Of a DNA stretch of 64,000 nucleotides, positions 17,560-26,824 are shown piece after piece. The stretch spans positions 84,722 to 148,721 of the forward strand of contig NZ_JAGGKC010000004.1 of the NCBI RefSeq assembly GCF_017873395.1, given 5' to 3'. The stretch comes from Youngiibacter multivorans. Its GTDB lineage: Bacteria; Bacillota; Clostridia; Clostridiales; Clostridiaceae. Numbering within the stretch: the first letter of the stretch is position 1; each line of letters starts with the position of its first letter. The notes under the pieces are model-generated. The model worked only from the letters and a program-made list of their open reading frames with translations. It was not told the origin of the DNA and did not search any database. Made by a program: the position numbers and the translations under genes.

Positions 17560-18192
17560 ATGTCAGCTAAAATATGGGACTTCTGGGCGGACAGATACGA
17601 CAGGCTTTGGGTGCAAAAGCACAGCCTTGGGCCAACAAGGGAATACATACTTGAGAAGCTTGAGAAATTAGAGAAGGGCAGGAATAACCTCCTTGACCTT
17701 GGCTGCGGCCCGGGTGAGCTTCTACATGAGATAGGGAAAAGGTATCCGAAGCTTAAGCTTACCGGTGTGGACTACTCTGAAAGGATGCTTGAGGTATCAA
17801 GGAAGAGAAACATAGGGGCATGCCATGAGCTCCTGGATGCAATGCATATTGACAGACTTGAAGGAAGGTTCGACCTGATCACCTGTACCCACTCACTTCC
17901 ATACTACAGGGATCCTAAGGCTGTTCTCCATAAGCTGAGCGGCCTCATGACTATGAATGGAAGGCTTCTTGTAGGCTTTGCAAGCGGCGACAGTGTCTTT
18001 GACAAGGTGATGCTGGCTGGAGTGAAGCTTACTACAGGAAAGGCCAATTACCCATCAGACGATGAGTTCAGGAAAATGGTGAAGGCTGACTTCAACGTTC
18101 TGGACATGAAGATAATCAAACGTGCATTCTACATGCCAAGGATTGCAGTATACACGCTTTCGATAAAGACAGACAACAGGGAGAGATGCTGA
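17560..18192 (+). CDS. Class I SAM-dependent methyltransferase
   Basis: The 210-residue protein shows motif I LLDLGCGPGELLHEIG, a following acidic residue in LTGVDYSERMLEVS, and motif-IV-like LITCTHSLPYYRD. These are typical of the Methyltransf_11/25 group that methylates small molecules. The ATG at 17560 has AAGGAG at the right distance. An upstream in-frame ATG at 17521 would overlap radical SAM gene 1 and has no comparable site. The stop overlaps the next start as TGATG. Set between four radical SAM genes, it likely adds a methyl group to O, N or C of the same pathway product. Confidence 0.85.
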   Translation: MSAKIWDFWADRYDRLWVQKHSLGPTREYILEKLEKLEKGRNNLLDLGCGPGELLHEIGKRYPKLKLTGVDYSERMLEVSRKRNIGACHELLDAMHIDRLEGRFDLITCTHSLPYYRDPKAVLHKLSGLMTMNGRLLVGFASGDSVFDKVMLAGVKLTTGKANYPSDDEFRKMVKADFNVLDMKIIKRAFYMPRIAVYTLSIKTDNRERC

Positions 18193-19556
18193 TGGACGTG
18201 CTGCTTGTAAGACCGAGACCTGACAGGGAAACCATAGGGCTTCAGCATGTCATGGTGTGCGAGCCTCTTGAGCTTGAATACCTGGTTTCTAATGTACCTG
18301 ATGGAATAAGGAATAGGGTAAACCTTGAGATCTGCGACATGATCCTTGAGAAGGAGCCATTCATAAGCATCGTAATGAGGAAGAAGCCTGACCTTATTGT
18401 ATTCACCGGATACATAACCCATGTTGGGACCATTAAGGATATGTGCGCCGAGGTGAAGAGGCTATTTCCAAACTCATTGACCGGCGTAGGAGGAGTCCAT
18501 GCGGAGGTTGTACCTGAAGATTTTATAGACCCCTCCCTTGATTTCGTATACTCAAGGAACGGCATAGACGGCTTCAACATTACACTTGAGGGAATGCTTA
18601 AGGGAATGTCACCTGCCGAGATAAGGAATAACATTGAAAGCTCCGGTGAAATGAAGCTTTCGTTCGTATACAGGCATCCCGACAGGGAATCTGTAAGAAA
18701 ATACAGGTCAGAATACTACTACATGTTCCACAGGCCCTGCGCGCTCATCAAGACCTCCTACGGCTGTCCCTACAACTGCAGCTTCTGCTTCTGCAAGGAG
18801 ATTACAGGAGGGAAGTACTTCACCCGTGACCTTAAGGATGTCATGGATGAACTGGAGGGCATTGGGGAAAAGGAAATATACATAGTGGATGATGACTTCC
18901 TGTTCAGCAAAGGGAGGATCAGGGAATTCCTTAGGCTGCTGAAGGAACGGGGAATAGAGAAGAAATTCCTTGTATACGGCAGGGCTGATTTTGTTGCTGA
19001 AAACAAGGATATCCTGAGGGAGTTCAGGGACCAGGGGCTTCAGGCAGTAATTGTGGGACTTGAGTCGATAAGGGGACAGGACCTTGATTCATACAAGAAG
19101 GGAACGGACATTGATGTCAATGAAAGGGCTGCAAAGGTACTTCTTGAGCTTGGGATAGAGCTTTACGCAACGCTAATCATACCCCTTGATTTTTCAAGGA
19201 AGGATTTTTCTGACCTCACCTCATGGGTCAGGGGGCTTGGGATAAGGTTTGTTAACCTTCAGCCGCTGACACCGCTCCCAGGGACTTCAATATTTTGTGA
19301 ATACGAGGACAAGCTGCTTTACCCCAGGGAACGATACGAGATGTGGGATATGGCTCACGTGGTTCTTAAGCCCGAGCATATGGGAACAAGAGCCTTCTAC
19401 CTTGAGATCGTAAAGGCCTATTACAGGATAGTGATGAGGCCTAAGAACGTACTGGCACTGATAAGAAGGTACGGGCTTGGAATGAATCTGAAAATGCTGT
19501 CTGGAAGCAGCAGGGTGACCATGCAGTATCTTGGAAAGGTGGTGAGGGGTATATGA
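18192..19556 (+). CDS. B12-binding-domain-type radical SAM protein 2
   Basis: The 454-residue protein has an N-terminal B12-domain-like region (VLLVRPRPDRETIG at the start, VGGVHAEVVPEDF turn near 99-111) and a radical SAM cluster motif CPYNCSFC with Cys192, Cys196 and Cys199. The later LKPEHMGTRAFYLEIVKAYYRIVMRPK region parallels proteins 1 and 4. It is coupled by TGATG to the methyltransferase and by ATGA to the next gene. Sequence resemblance to proteins 1 and 4 suggests duplication with related substrates. The reaction is unknown. Confidence 0.82.
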   Translation: MDVLLVRPRPDRETIGLQHVMVCEPLELEYLVSNVPDGIRNRVNLEICDMILEKEPFISIVMRKKPDLIVFTGYITHVGTIKDMCAEVKRLFPNSLTGVGGVHAEVVPEDFIDPSLDFVYSRNGIDGFNITLEGMLKGMSPAEIRNNIESSGEMKLSFVYRHPDRESVRKYRSEYYYMFHRPCALIKTSYGCPYNCSFCFCKEITGGKYFTRDLKDVMDELEGIGEKEIYIVDDDFLFSKGRIREFLRLLKERGIEKKFLVYGRADFVAENKDILREFRDQGLQAVIVGLESIRGQDLDSYKKGTDIDVNERAAKVLLELGIELYATLIIPLDFSRKDFSDLTSWVRGLGIRFVNLQPLTPLPGTSIFCEYEDKLLYPRERYEMWDMAHVVLKPEHMGTRAFYLEIVKAYYRIVMRPKNVLALIRRYGLGMNLKMLSGSSRVTMQYLGKVVRGI

Positions 19557-20872
19557 AGATACTTCTCATACAGCCAAGCCCTTATGACAGAGGGAAAAAA
19601 CCGATAAAGAAAAAGAAGCTTTATTTCGTAGGGCTTGCACTTCCTCTATTAGCTGCACTTACACCTCCTGAGCATGAGGTCGAGATAATACTTGAGATAC
19701 TTGAGGACATTCCCTTTGATACTGATGCTGAGCTCATAGGTATAAGCTCAATGGGTCATGGGGTTATAAGGTCAATCGATATCGCGGAAGAATTTAGGAG
19801 ACGTGGAAAGACGGTGGTTCTCGGAGGCTATATGGCGAGCCTCATGGCCGAGGAGGCAAAGAAATACTGCGATGTGGTTGTTGTGGGTGATGCCGAGCTT
19901 GTCTGGAGTGAGCTTATCAGTGACTATGAAAAAGGGGAGCTGAAGCCACTCTATGAGAACAGGCTTAAGAGAGGCTATTTCACAACACCTCCTCCGAGGT
20001 TCGACCTGATCATGGACAAGAACCTTGGCGATTTCCTGCCTGTGCAGGCAGGGAGAGGCTGTCCCCACAGCTGCAGCTTCTGTTCAGTAGCCTGTCTTTA
20101 TGAGGGTACATATATAAGGAAGAGCGTTGAAGAGGTCGTGAGGGACATAAGGCAGGTACAAGCACTCGGATACAGGAAGTTCCTGCTGCTTGATGATAAT
20201 ATCTTCGCTGACAGGGTATATCTCGGGAAACTACTGGAAGAGATCAGGGCACTGGACATGGAATGGATGAGCCAGTGCGACATAAGGATAGGAAGCGAGG
20301 ACAAGCTGCTGAAGGCACTTAAGGATAGCGGCTGCACAACACTCTCATTTGGGCTTGAGAGCATCACAAAGGAAAGCCTCAAGGCAATGGACAAGTCCTG
20401 GGCAAAGCCTGAGGACTACCCAAGGCTGATAAGAAATATCCAGGACCACGGAATTGACGTCTCAACGGAGATGGTTGTCGGAGGCGAAGCGGATACTCTT
20501 GAATCAATAAGGGCTACAAAAGATTTCATCGAAAACAACAAGATTTCCGTACCCAGATTCTACATACTTACACCGATACCAGGAACAAGGTTCTTCAAGG
20601 ATATAGAGAGGCAGGGCAGGCTCGTTAAGGATGACATTTACTCCTTTGACGGCACAGAGGCTGTATACACACATCCCAATATGACGCCTGATGAGCTTAC
20701 TAATAGCTACTGGGATCTCTACAGGTCGCTCTTCACCATAAGGTCCATATTCAAAAGGAACATCCTGAGGAAGGAGTTCCTGAAAAAACCTGGGAAATAC
20801 CTCTTTTACACAATCGTGAACCTATACTACAGGTACCAGATAGGACAGGGTATAACACCCAATATATTCTAA
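19553..20872 (+). CDS. B12-binding-domain-type radical SAM protein 3 (BchE/hopanoid-enzyme-like)
   Basis: The 439-residue protein begins MKILLIQPSPYDRGKK with an N-terminal cobalamin-domain-like part (LIGISSMGHGVIRSIDIAEEF, then VVLGGYMASLMAEEA). The radical SAM motif is CPHSCSFC (Cys160, Cys164, Cys167). The C-terminus contains FYILTPIPGTRFFKDIERQGRL, a pattern I associate with the DUF4070-type tail in BchE/Hpn-like enzymes. It differs clearly from the other three in the operon, so it probably does a different reaction. Substrates of relatives are porphyrins, hopanoids and membrane lipids. Confidence 0.82.
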   Translation: MKILLIQPSPYDRGKKPIKKKKLYFVGLALPLLAALTPPEHEVEIILEILEDIPFDTDAELIGISSMGHGVIRSIDIAEEFRRRGKTVVLGGYMASLMAEEAKKYCDVVVVGDAELVWSELISDYEKGELKPLYENRLKRGYFTTPPPRFDLIMDKNLGDFLPVQAGRGCPHSCSFCSVACLYEGTYIRKSVEEVVRDIRQVQALGYRKFLLLDDNIFADRVYLGKLLEEIRALDMEWMSQCDIRIGSEDKLLKALKDSGCTTLSFGLESITKESLKAMDKSWAKPEDYPRLIRNIQDHGIDVSTEMVVGGEADTLESIRATKDFIENNKISVPRFYILTPIPGTRFFKDIERQGRLVKDDIYSFDGTEAVYTHPNMTPDELTNSYWDLYRSLFTIRSIFKRNILRKEFLKKPGKYLFYTIVNLYYRYQIGQGITPNIF

Positions 20873-20881
20873 GGAGACAAT

Positions 20882-22249
20882 ATGAGGATACTTCTTGCAA
20901 GACCTCCAAGGCCTAAGCAGGCCATAACAGTAAGCGACTTCATGTTTTCTGAGCCTATAGGGCTTGAGATGATATACGGTCTTCTTAAGTCAGACCATGA
21001 TGTGGAGATCTTCGACATGATGGTTGAGAAGGGCAGCCTTAAGGACAAGGTTCTGGAATATAGGCCTGAAGCAGTAGGCATCACCAGCCTCTGCATAGAT
21101 GTGGAGGTTGTAATTGCACTTTGCCGGGAGGTGAAGTCAGTTAAGGCTGACATCGTGACCCTTGCAGGCGGAACACAGGCATATCTGGCTCCACTGTCAT
21201 TTGCAGACGATTCAGTGGACTACATATTCGAGTATGTTAATGGTGAAAATATCAAGACCTTCTTCAAGGAGATTGGCAGAGGAGCTGAGATTCCGTCACT
21301 TCAAGGAGTGCGTGCAAGCTCGGATGGCTACAAATCCCATGGCCCTAAGGGCAGGAACGGATACTTTCTGCCGGACAGGCAGTCCACTAAAAAGTACAGG
21401 AACGAGTACTCCTATTTCGGGTATAGGCCTGCTGCCATAATGGAATATGGCATAGGCTGCGAGAAGGCCTGCGATTTTTGCCTCAGGTGGAGGATCGAAG
21501 GCTACAAGGAAGAGCTCCTGGACCTTGAAATTACAAGAAAGGACCTCATGTCGATAGAAGAGGGTACTATAATGCTCATGGACAATGACTTCTTCGCAAG
21601 CGAGCTTAAGATAAGGATCTTCCTGGACCTCATTAGGGAGCTTGGGTTAAGGAAGAACTTCCTAGTCTATGCTTCAGTCAAGGGGATACTGGATTTCGAA
21701 CCGCTGGTAAGGGAATTCAAGGAACTTGGACTGAAGGCCGTTCTTGTAGGCTATGAGACCTTCAGCGATGAGGAACTGGATATCTACAGGAAGAAGTCAG
21801 ACGTGTCTGACAACCTTAAGGCCGCAAAAATACTTAAGGATATCGGTATCGACGTATGGGCATCCTTCATGGCTCATCCTGACTGGTCGGCTGATGACTT
21901 TCGGAAGTTCAGGAAATATATAGGCCTTCTGAAGCCGCAGACAAGCTCAATCAACCCGCTGACACCATTCCCAAACCTTCCAATGTACGGGAAGTACAAG
22001 GACAGGCTGATTCATTCAGCTGAAGAGTATGACAAATGGTCCTTCGGCCAGGTGACGATAAGGCCATCCAATATGTCCCTCAGGCGCTATTACTATGAGC
22101 TGATGGTCACAAACCTTTACGTGAATCTCGTGGTCAACAGCAAGACCGAGATGCTTAGGCGATTTGGAATAGGCAACATAGCGAGGATTGTATCAGGGTC
22201 CATGAAGACATTGTCCAGATACATTAAACTTATGGCTAGTGCAAAATAA
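20882..22249 (+). CDS. B12-binding-domain-type radical SAM protein 4
   Basis: The 455-residue protein starts MRILLARPPRPKQ with a B12-domain-like region (IVTLAGGTQAYLAPLSF). The radical SAM cysteines are Cys193, Cys197 and Cys200 in CEKACDFC. The usual proline-aromatic after the first Cys is replaced by EK, a divergent cluster loop. The C-terminal IRPSNMSLRRYYYELMVTNLYVNLV matches proteins 1 and 2. AAGGAG is 5 bases from the ATG. It is the last gene of the operon, before a strong terminator. Confidence 0.82.
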   Translation: MRILLARPPRPKQAITVSDFMFSEPIGLEMIYGLLKSDHDVEIFDMMVEKGSLKDKVLEYRPEAVGITSLCIDVEVVIALCREVKSVKADIVTLAGGTQAYLAPLSFADDSVDYIFEYVNGENIKTFFKEIGRGAEIPSLQGVRASSDGYKSHGPKGRNGYFLPDRQSTKKYRNEYSYFGYRPAAIMEYGIGCEKACDFCLRWRIEGYKEELLDLEITRKDLMSIEEGTIMLMDNDFFASELKIRIFLDLIRELGLRKNFLVYASVKGILDFEPLVREFKELGLKAVLVGYETFSDEELDIYRKKSDVSDNLKAAKILKDIGIDVWASFMAHPDWSADDFRKFRKYIGLLKPQTSSINPLTPFPNLPMYGKYKDRLIHSAEEYDKWSFGQVTIRPSNMSLRRYYYELMVTNLYVNLVVNSKTEMLRRFGIGNIARIVSGSMKTLSRYIKLMASAK

Positions 22250-22398
22250 AAGTAACAAGATCAGATTATGTGAGATTTGTAAGATGGAGACTAATTGAAG
22301 ACATCTGTTTTGCAGAAATTGAAATTAGTATCCGGATTGAGTAACTGGAAGAAAGCTTCAGAGGCTTTTCGTCAGGATCAAAATATTATCTGATATAA

Positions 22399-22450
22399 AA
22401 AACCAGGATGAACTGTTCCTAGAGTAGGAATAGCTCATCCTGGTTTTCTT
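22399..22450. terminator. Strong bidirectional terminator after the radical SAM operon
   Basis: AAAACCAGGATGA pairs with TCATCCTGGTTTT around an inner GTTCCTA/TAGGAAT stem. T-runs follow on both strands, which suits the convergent dehydrogenase gene. The rest of the interval 22250-22555 shows nothing further. Confidence 0.85.
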
Positions 22451-22555
22451 GGTTTCACAAGGCAGTTGAACATGCTCAGGCGATTCAAACATTATCAACA
22501 TCAGGCATTCATTGAAATATTCATTTCTCTAATTACTTTACTATTGAGGGTTGCT

Positions 22556-23641
22556 TTAGTTTCTTGTTTTCTCAAAAGCAGCGGAGAGTTTAGCCAAGGC
22601 AATATCTCCAACTTCTCTGGTGCTTGAGCTCCCACCCAAGTCTGGTGTAAGTGTTATTCCTTCGGTCAGGACCTGCTGAATTACGTCAATGATCATTTTG
22701 CCCCAGTCCTCATGACCAAAAAAGTCAAGCATCTGACTTGCTGACCAAATTGAAGCCAGAGGGTCTGCAATGTTCTTACCTGCTATATCCGGTGCAGAAC
22801 CATGTATAGGCTCAAACATGGATGGGAATTTGCGTTCAGGATTAATGTTGGCTCCTGCAGCCAGTCCCATACCACCAGCGATAGCCGCACCAAGGTCAGT
22901 GAGGATATCACCAAAGAGGTTTGATGTGACAACGATCTGGAATCTTTGGGGCTGTTTTACGAAGAACATGCTTGCCGCATCAACAAGCAGCGAATATGTC
23001 TTTACATCAGGATATTCCTTGCCTATTTCATTGAAGACTTCATCCCAGAAGACCATGCTGTAGTTTAGGGCGTTCGCCTTGCTTACATTTGTGAGCGTCT
23101 TATTTTCTTTACGTGCCAGTTCGTAAGCATATCTGATGACACGTTCGCAGCCAACCCTTGAGAATACAGCATTTTGAATGACGACCTCATTGGGCTTGCC
23201 CTTATAGAGCCAGCTTCCTGAGCCTGCATATTCTCCCTCGCTGTTTTCACGCACAACAATCATATCAACATCTTCTTTTTTTACACCAGTCAACGGGCAT
23301 GGCGCACCCTCAAGAAGCTTAACGGGGCGGAGATTGATGTACTGATCGAAGCTTTTACGGATAATAAGCAGCAGGTCCCATAGTGAAATATGGTCCGGGA
23401 CACCCGGAGCACCTACGGCTCCGAGGTAGATAGCATCAAATTCCTTGAGTTGGTCGATTCCATCCTTTGGCATCATAAAGCCGTTTTCTAGGTAGTATTC
23501 GCATCCCCATGGGAAAAATGTGAAATCGAAGCTAAATGTTCCGTCAAGCTCTGATACCTTTTTTAGTACCTTCACTCCCTCTTCAATGACCTCAGGACCG
23601 ACACCGTCTCCGGGAATAACTGCAATCTTATATTTATTCAT
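22556..23641 (-). CDS. Tartrate/D-malate-type decarboxylating dehydrogenase (isopropylmalate dehydrogenase family)
   Basis: The 361-residue protein belongs to the isocitrate/isopropylmalate dehydrogenase family: IAVIPGDGVGPEV at the N-terminus, VRENSEGEYAGSGSW, SNLFGDILTDLGAAIAGGMGLA (Mg/NAD site) and EPIHGSAPDIAGK. The PWGCEYYLENGFMMP stretch resembles tartrate/D-malate dehydrogenases (TtuC/DmlA) rather than LeuB. It would oxidise D-malate or tartrate with NAD, giving pyruvate or oxaloglycolate. The ATG at 23641 has AAGGAG 6 bases upstream; longer starts lack a site. It stands alone, with no leu genes nearby. Confidence 0.82.
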   Translation of the reverse strand: MNKYKIAVIPGDGVGPEVIEEGVKVLKKVSELDGTFSFDFTFFPWGCEYYLENGFMMPKDGIDQLKEFDAIYLGAVGAPGVPDHISLWDLLLIIRKSFDQYINLRPVKLLEGAPCPLTGVKKEDVDMIVVRENSEGEYAGSGSWLYKGKPNEVVIQNAVFSRVGCERVIRYAYELARKENKTLTNVSKANALNYSMVFWDEVFNEIGKEYPDVKTYSLLVDAASMFFVKQPQRFQIVVTSNLFGDILTDLGAAIAGGMGLAAGANINPERKFPSMFEPIHGSAPDIAGKNIADPLASIWSASQMLDFFGHEDWGKMIIDVIQQVLTEGITLTPDLGGSSSTREVGDIALAKLSAAFEKTRN

Positions 23642-23889
23642 AAGTAGCTCCTTATTGTTTAATTTTTGCATCTGATTCAAGCGTAACAGAGTGATAATTC
23701 AAATGCAACAAACGTCGATTCCGACAGCTATCCAATAAGCAGAACGGGTCACCTTAACAATTGAGTCTTTGGCTTGAGGATAGGTGATGTCCAAATCTCT
23801 TGTATAGACAACAGCGCAACTTGATGAATATCCTAATCAAAATAACAATTGTAAAATTGAATGACATAAAATTTAAATTGCCAGAACCC

Positions 23890-23918
23890 TTCACAAGTCG
23901 CATGGATTTCCATATAAT
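23890..23918 (+). promoter_or_regulatory. Promoter of the ccdA-tlpA pair
   Basis: TTCACA and TATAAT are separated by 17 bases, and the -10 box ends 30 bases before the ccdA ATG. The remaining part of the divergent gap (23642-23889) shows no other recognisable element. Confidence 0.6.
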
Positions 23919-23948
23919 GAAGGTAATCAGAAAGCGAAGGATTAAAAG

Positions 23949-24614
23949 ATGGATTATTTGATTTCGTTCCTCGAAGGGACAATAACGTTCATATCCCCAT
24001 GCCTCCTCCCAATGCTGCCAATATACATCTCGTATTTCGCAGGACAGGAGGAAGGAAAAAGCAAACCGATAGTCAACGCACTTGGATTCGTTCTGGGCTT
24101 TTCAATAGTGTTCACAACCCTTGGTGCACTTGCAGGTAGCATAGGAAGCCTCCTTGTAAGGTACGGGAGGGTGCTTGACATAGTTGCCGGTTCCGTAATC
24201 ATACTGTTCGGGCTGAGCTACCTTGGACTGTTCAGGATATCCCTGTTCAACAGGGGTATGAGGCCAGGCGGAAAGGATCCCGGAAAGGGCTTCCTGTCAT
24301 CTATGCTTTTCGGCATGGCTTTTTCCATAGGCTGGACACCATGCCTCGGAACATTCCTCGGATCTGCACTCATGCTTGCAGCATCAAAGGGCAGCGCCGT
24401 CAAGGGAATACTCATGCTTGCGAGCTACTCAGTTGGCCTTGGTATTCCGTTCATACTGAGCGCAATACTCATCGACAGCCTCAAAGGTGCCTTTGACTTC
24501 ATCAAGAGGCACTACAGGGCAGTTGAGATAGTATCAGGTGTCCTGCTCATTACACTTGGAATCATGATGGTCACTGGCTATCTCGGAAGACTTCTTTCGC
24601 TGATGTCATTTTAG
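23949..24614 (+). CDS. ccdA: CcdA-type thiol-disulfide transmembrane protein
   Basis: The 221-residue protein has six hydrophobic segments and the two conserved redox-cysteine regions, FISPCLLPMLPIYISYF and GWTPCLGTFLGSALM. CcdA moves reducing equivalents from cytoplasmic thioredoxin to the outside face of the membrane. The downstream thioredoxin-like lipid-facing protein is its natural partner. No cytochrome c genes are seen in the window, so the pair probably serves extracytoplasmic thiol reduction or peroxide defence. Confidence 0.92.
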   Translation: MDYLISFLEGTITFISPCLLPMLPIYISYFAGQEEGKSKPIVNALGFVLGFSIVFTTLGALAGSIGSLLVRYGRVLDIVAGSVIILFGLSYLGLFRISLFNRGMRPGGKDPGKGFLSSMLFGMAFSIGWTPCLGTFLGSALMLAASKGSAVKGILMLASYSVGLGIPFILSAILIDSLKGAFDFIKRHYRAVEIVSGVLLITLGIMMVTGYLGRLLSLMSF

Positions 24615-24634
24615 ATTGAAAGGAAACTGATATT

Positions 24635-25213
24635 ATGGATAAAAAAGTTAAAGCACTTCTAAGCGTGCTTCTATTGGTTCTGGTAATCGGAGGTGCATAT
24701 GCCGGATACAAGGTCCTCAGCAAGGGAAATGCACCTCAGCCGAGTCAGCCCACTCAGGCGACTTCCGGAAGCGAGACTGAAGAAAAGACACCTGCTCCGG
24801 ACTTCAGGGTGTTTGACGGTTCAGGCAAAGAGGTAAGGCTGTCTGATTTCAAGGGTGAAATAGTCGTGATTAACTTCTGGGCATCATGGTGCCCGCCCTG
24901 CAAGGAAGAGATGCCATATTTCCAAAAGGCATACGAGCAGTATGGAGACAGGGTGAAGTTCATGATGCTGGACCTTGTTGACGGAAGCCGTGAGACAAAA
25001 GCCACAGGGCAGGAATTCATTGCAGACAACAAGTACACATTCCCGGTCTACTTCGACACTAATTCGGATGCTGCAATAAAGTACGGGATTAGCTCAATAC
25101 CGACAACGGTATTCATAGACAAGGAAGGGAACGTAGTGACGGGATATGTAGGCTCAGTAAGCGGACTTGAGGATATCACTGCAGTGATTGAAATGATCCT
25201 GAAGGGGAAATGA
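24635..25213 (+). CDS. Membrane-anchored TlpA/ResA-like thiol-disulfide oxidoreductase
   Basis: The 192-residue protein has an N-terminal hydrophobic anchor (about 7-26), a Pro/Ser/Thr-rich linker, and a thioredoxin fold with active site WCPPC (Cys86, Cys89) in NFWASWCPPCKEEMPYF. The cis-proline region is ISSIPTTVFIDKEG. It acts outside the membrane and is probably kept reduced by CcdA, encoded 20 bases upstream in the same operon. Confidence 0.92.
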   Translation: MDKKVKALLSVLLLVLVIGGAYAGYKVLSKGNAPQPSQPTQATSGSETEEKTPAPDFRVFDGSGKEVRLSDFKGEIVVINFWASWCPPCKEEMPYFQKAYEQYGDRVKFMMLDLVDGSRETKATGQEFIADNKYTFPVYFDTNSDAAIKYGISSIPTTVFIDKEGNVVTGYVGSVSGLEDITAVIEMILKGK

Positions 25214-25242
25214 CAACGCTCCATAACTAAATAGCACATTTG

Positions 25243-25272
25243 GTCAGCTTGCCCAGGCAGGCTGGCTTTTTT
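25243..25272 (+). terminator. Terminator of ccdA-tlpA
   Basis: CAGCTTGCC pairs with GGCAGGCTG (one G-U pair) and is followed by a run of six Ts. Confidence 0.7.
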
Positions 25273-25347
25273 GGTGTAGCAAAAACTCTGGTAAACAGAG
25301 CCTTTTATCATATAGATTATTGTAAAGAGATGAAATTCTGCCTGGTA

Positions 25348-25364
25348 TGTAGTAAAATACTACA
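25348..25364. promoter_or_regulatory. Putative activator operator TGTAG-N7-CTACA (site 1)
   Basis: A symmetric 17-bp element lies 33 bases before the start of the sigma-54 activator gene. The same half-sites and the same 7-base spacing occur upstream of the following operon, so it is likely an autoregulatory site. Confidence 0.6.
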
Positions 25365-25396
25365 CAAGACGTGAAGCCAATAGGGGGGGGGATTTG

Positions 25397-26812
25397 ATGG
25401 ACAGATATTCGAGCTGGCTGGATCCTGATAATTTGAGTCAGGAAATGATGGAGTATTATGCGAATGAGGCGCTGGAAAGCGTTGGTTCTGTTGCAATCAT
25501 AGACAAGGATTTCAGAATGGTCTACATCAATGACAAGTATGCGGATTCATTGGGGATAGACAGGCTCAAGTCCCTGGGAAGGCCTGTCAGCGAGGTAATA
25601 GACAATACGAACATGACAAATGTTGCAAAAACGGGACATCCTGAGCTTGGGGTCATTTATTCGAGGAATGGTGTGAATTTTGTCATCAACAAGTTTCCGA
25701 TAATGAAAAATGGGGAATTCATGGGGATAGTCGGGATATCGACGTTCCAGGACAACGACAAGCTTATTTCGCTCAAGCTTAGGCTTGATAACCTGGTTAA
25801 GGAGCTCAACTACTACAAGGACAAGAGCAAGAAGCAGAATGCCGCAAAATACAGTATCGATGACATCATATCCCAGAATGACACTATGCTGAAACTGAAG
25901 TTGCTGGTGCACAAGATGGCTTCAACGAAATCAACGGTGCTGATATCCGGGGAGAGCGGGACGGGAAAGGAGCTCTTTGCACATGCCCTGCATTCCTTGA
26001 GCAGGAGGTCGGGAATGCCGTTTCAAAGGATAAACTGCTCTACTATACCTGAGAACCTCATAGAATCGGAGCTATTCGGTTATGAAAAGGGGACTTTCAC
26101 GGGGGCATCAAAGGATGGCAAGCTCGGAGAGTTTGAGGTGGCTAACGGTGGTACGATGATGATGGATGAGATTGATTCCCTTCCACTTTCTATGCAGGCA
26201 AAGCTGCTCAGGGTGCTTCAGGAGAAGGAAATAAGGAGAATAGGCGGCAAGGAGACAATCGATATCGATGTCCGCATGATATTCACTACGAATAAGGATC
26301 TGCTATCAATGGTGAGGAGTGGCCAGTTCAGGGAGGACCTATATTACAGGATAAATGTAATGAACATATCAATTCCTCCCCTTAGGGAGAGGAAGGAGGA
26401 CATACCCTATATTATTGAGAGGTTCATCCAGAAGTATAACCGGGAGATGGGGATGAGGGTAACCGGCATCTCACCCGAAGCACTTGACCTGCTTATGGGG
26501 TATGAATGGCCTGGCAATATAAGGGAACTGGAGAACTATGTGGAAAGGGCCTTCATATATTCCACCGGTGGTATGCTGGGACTTGAGCATTTTGATTTTT
26601 TGGAAAAGCTGCCTGCAGCTGATTCTATAGAAGGGCATGAAAAGCCGATTTTTGAGGAGACTAAGTTGAGGGATATGGTGGCAAGAGTTGAAAGGGAAGC
26701 GATATCCGAAGCCATGTCCAGATTCGATGGCAACAAGAAACGCGCTGCAGAATCCCTTGGAGTGGACAGAAGTGTATTCTATGAGAAGCTTAGAAGATAT
26801 GGAATAGGATGA
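25397..26812 (+). CDS. Sigma-54-dependent transcriptional activator with PAS domain
   Basis: The 471-residue protein has an N-terminal PAS-type sensor (about 25-130), a AAA+ domain with Walker A GESGTGKE, the sigma-54-contacting loop read as GTFTGA (normally GAFTGA), Walker B region GGTMMMDEID, and the arginine-finger region FREDLYYRINV. A C-terminal Fis-type HTH (NKKRAAESLGVDRSVFYEKLRRYG) follows. It remodels sigma-54 polymerase at -24/-12 promoters in response to a ligand or redox signal sensed by PAS. The repeated TGTAG-N7-CTACA sites before itself and before the next operon mark that operon as its target. A run of nine Gs provides the ribosome site. Confidence 0.93.
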   Translation: MDRYSSWLDPDNLSQEMMEYYANEALESVGSVAIIDKDFRMVYINDKYADSLGIDRLKSLGRPVSEVIDNTNMTNVAKTGHPELGVIYSRNGVNFVINKFPIMKNGEFMGIVGISTFQDNDKLISLKLRLDNLVKELNYYKDKSKKQNAAKYSIDDIISQNDTMLKLKLLVHKMASTKSTVLISGESGTGKELFAHALHSLSRRSGMPFQRINCSTIPENLIESELFGYEKGTFTGASKDGKLGEFEVANGGTMMMDEIDSLPLSMQAKLLRVLQEKEIRRIGGKETIDIDVRMIFTTNKDLLSMVRSGQFREDLYYRINVMNISIPPLRERKEDIPYIIERFIQKYNREMGMRVTGISPEALDLLMGYEWPGNIRELENYVERAFIYSTGGMLGLEHFDFLEKLPAADSIEGHEKPIFEETKLRDMVARVEREAISEAMSRFDGNKKRAAESLGVDRSVFYEKLRRYGIG

Positions 26813-26824
26813 AGAGTCAATTTG

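Noticed and set aside
23641..23680. Longer N-terminal start for the dehydrogenase
   Set aside because: The extension would include its own AAGGAG ribosome site and adds residues without counterpart in the family.
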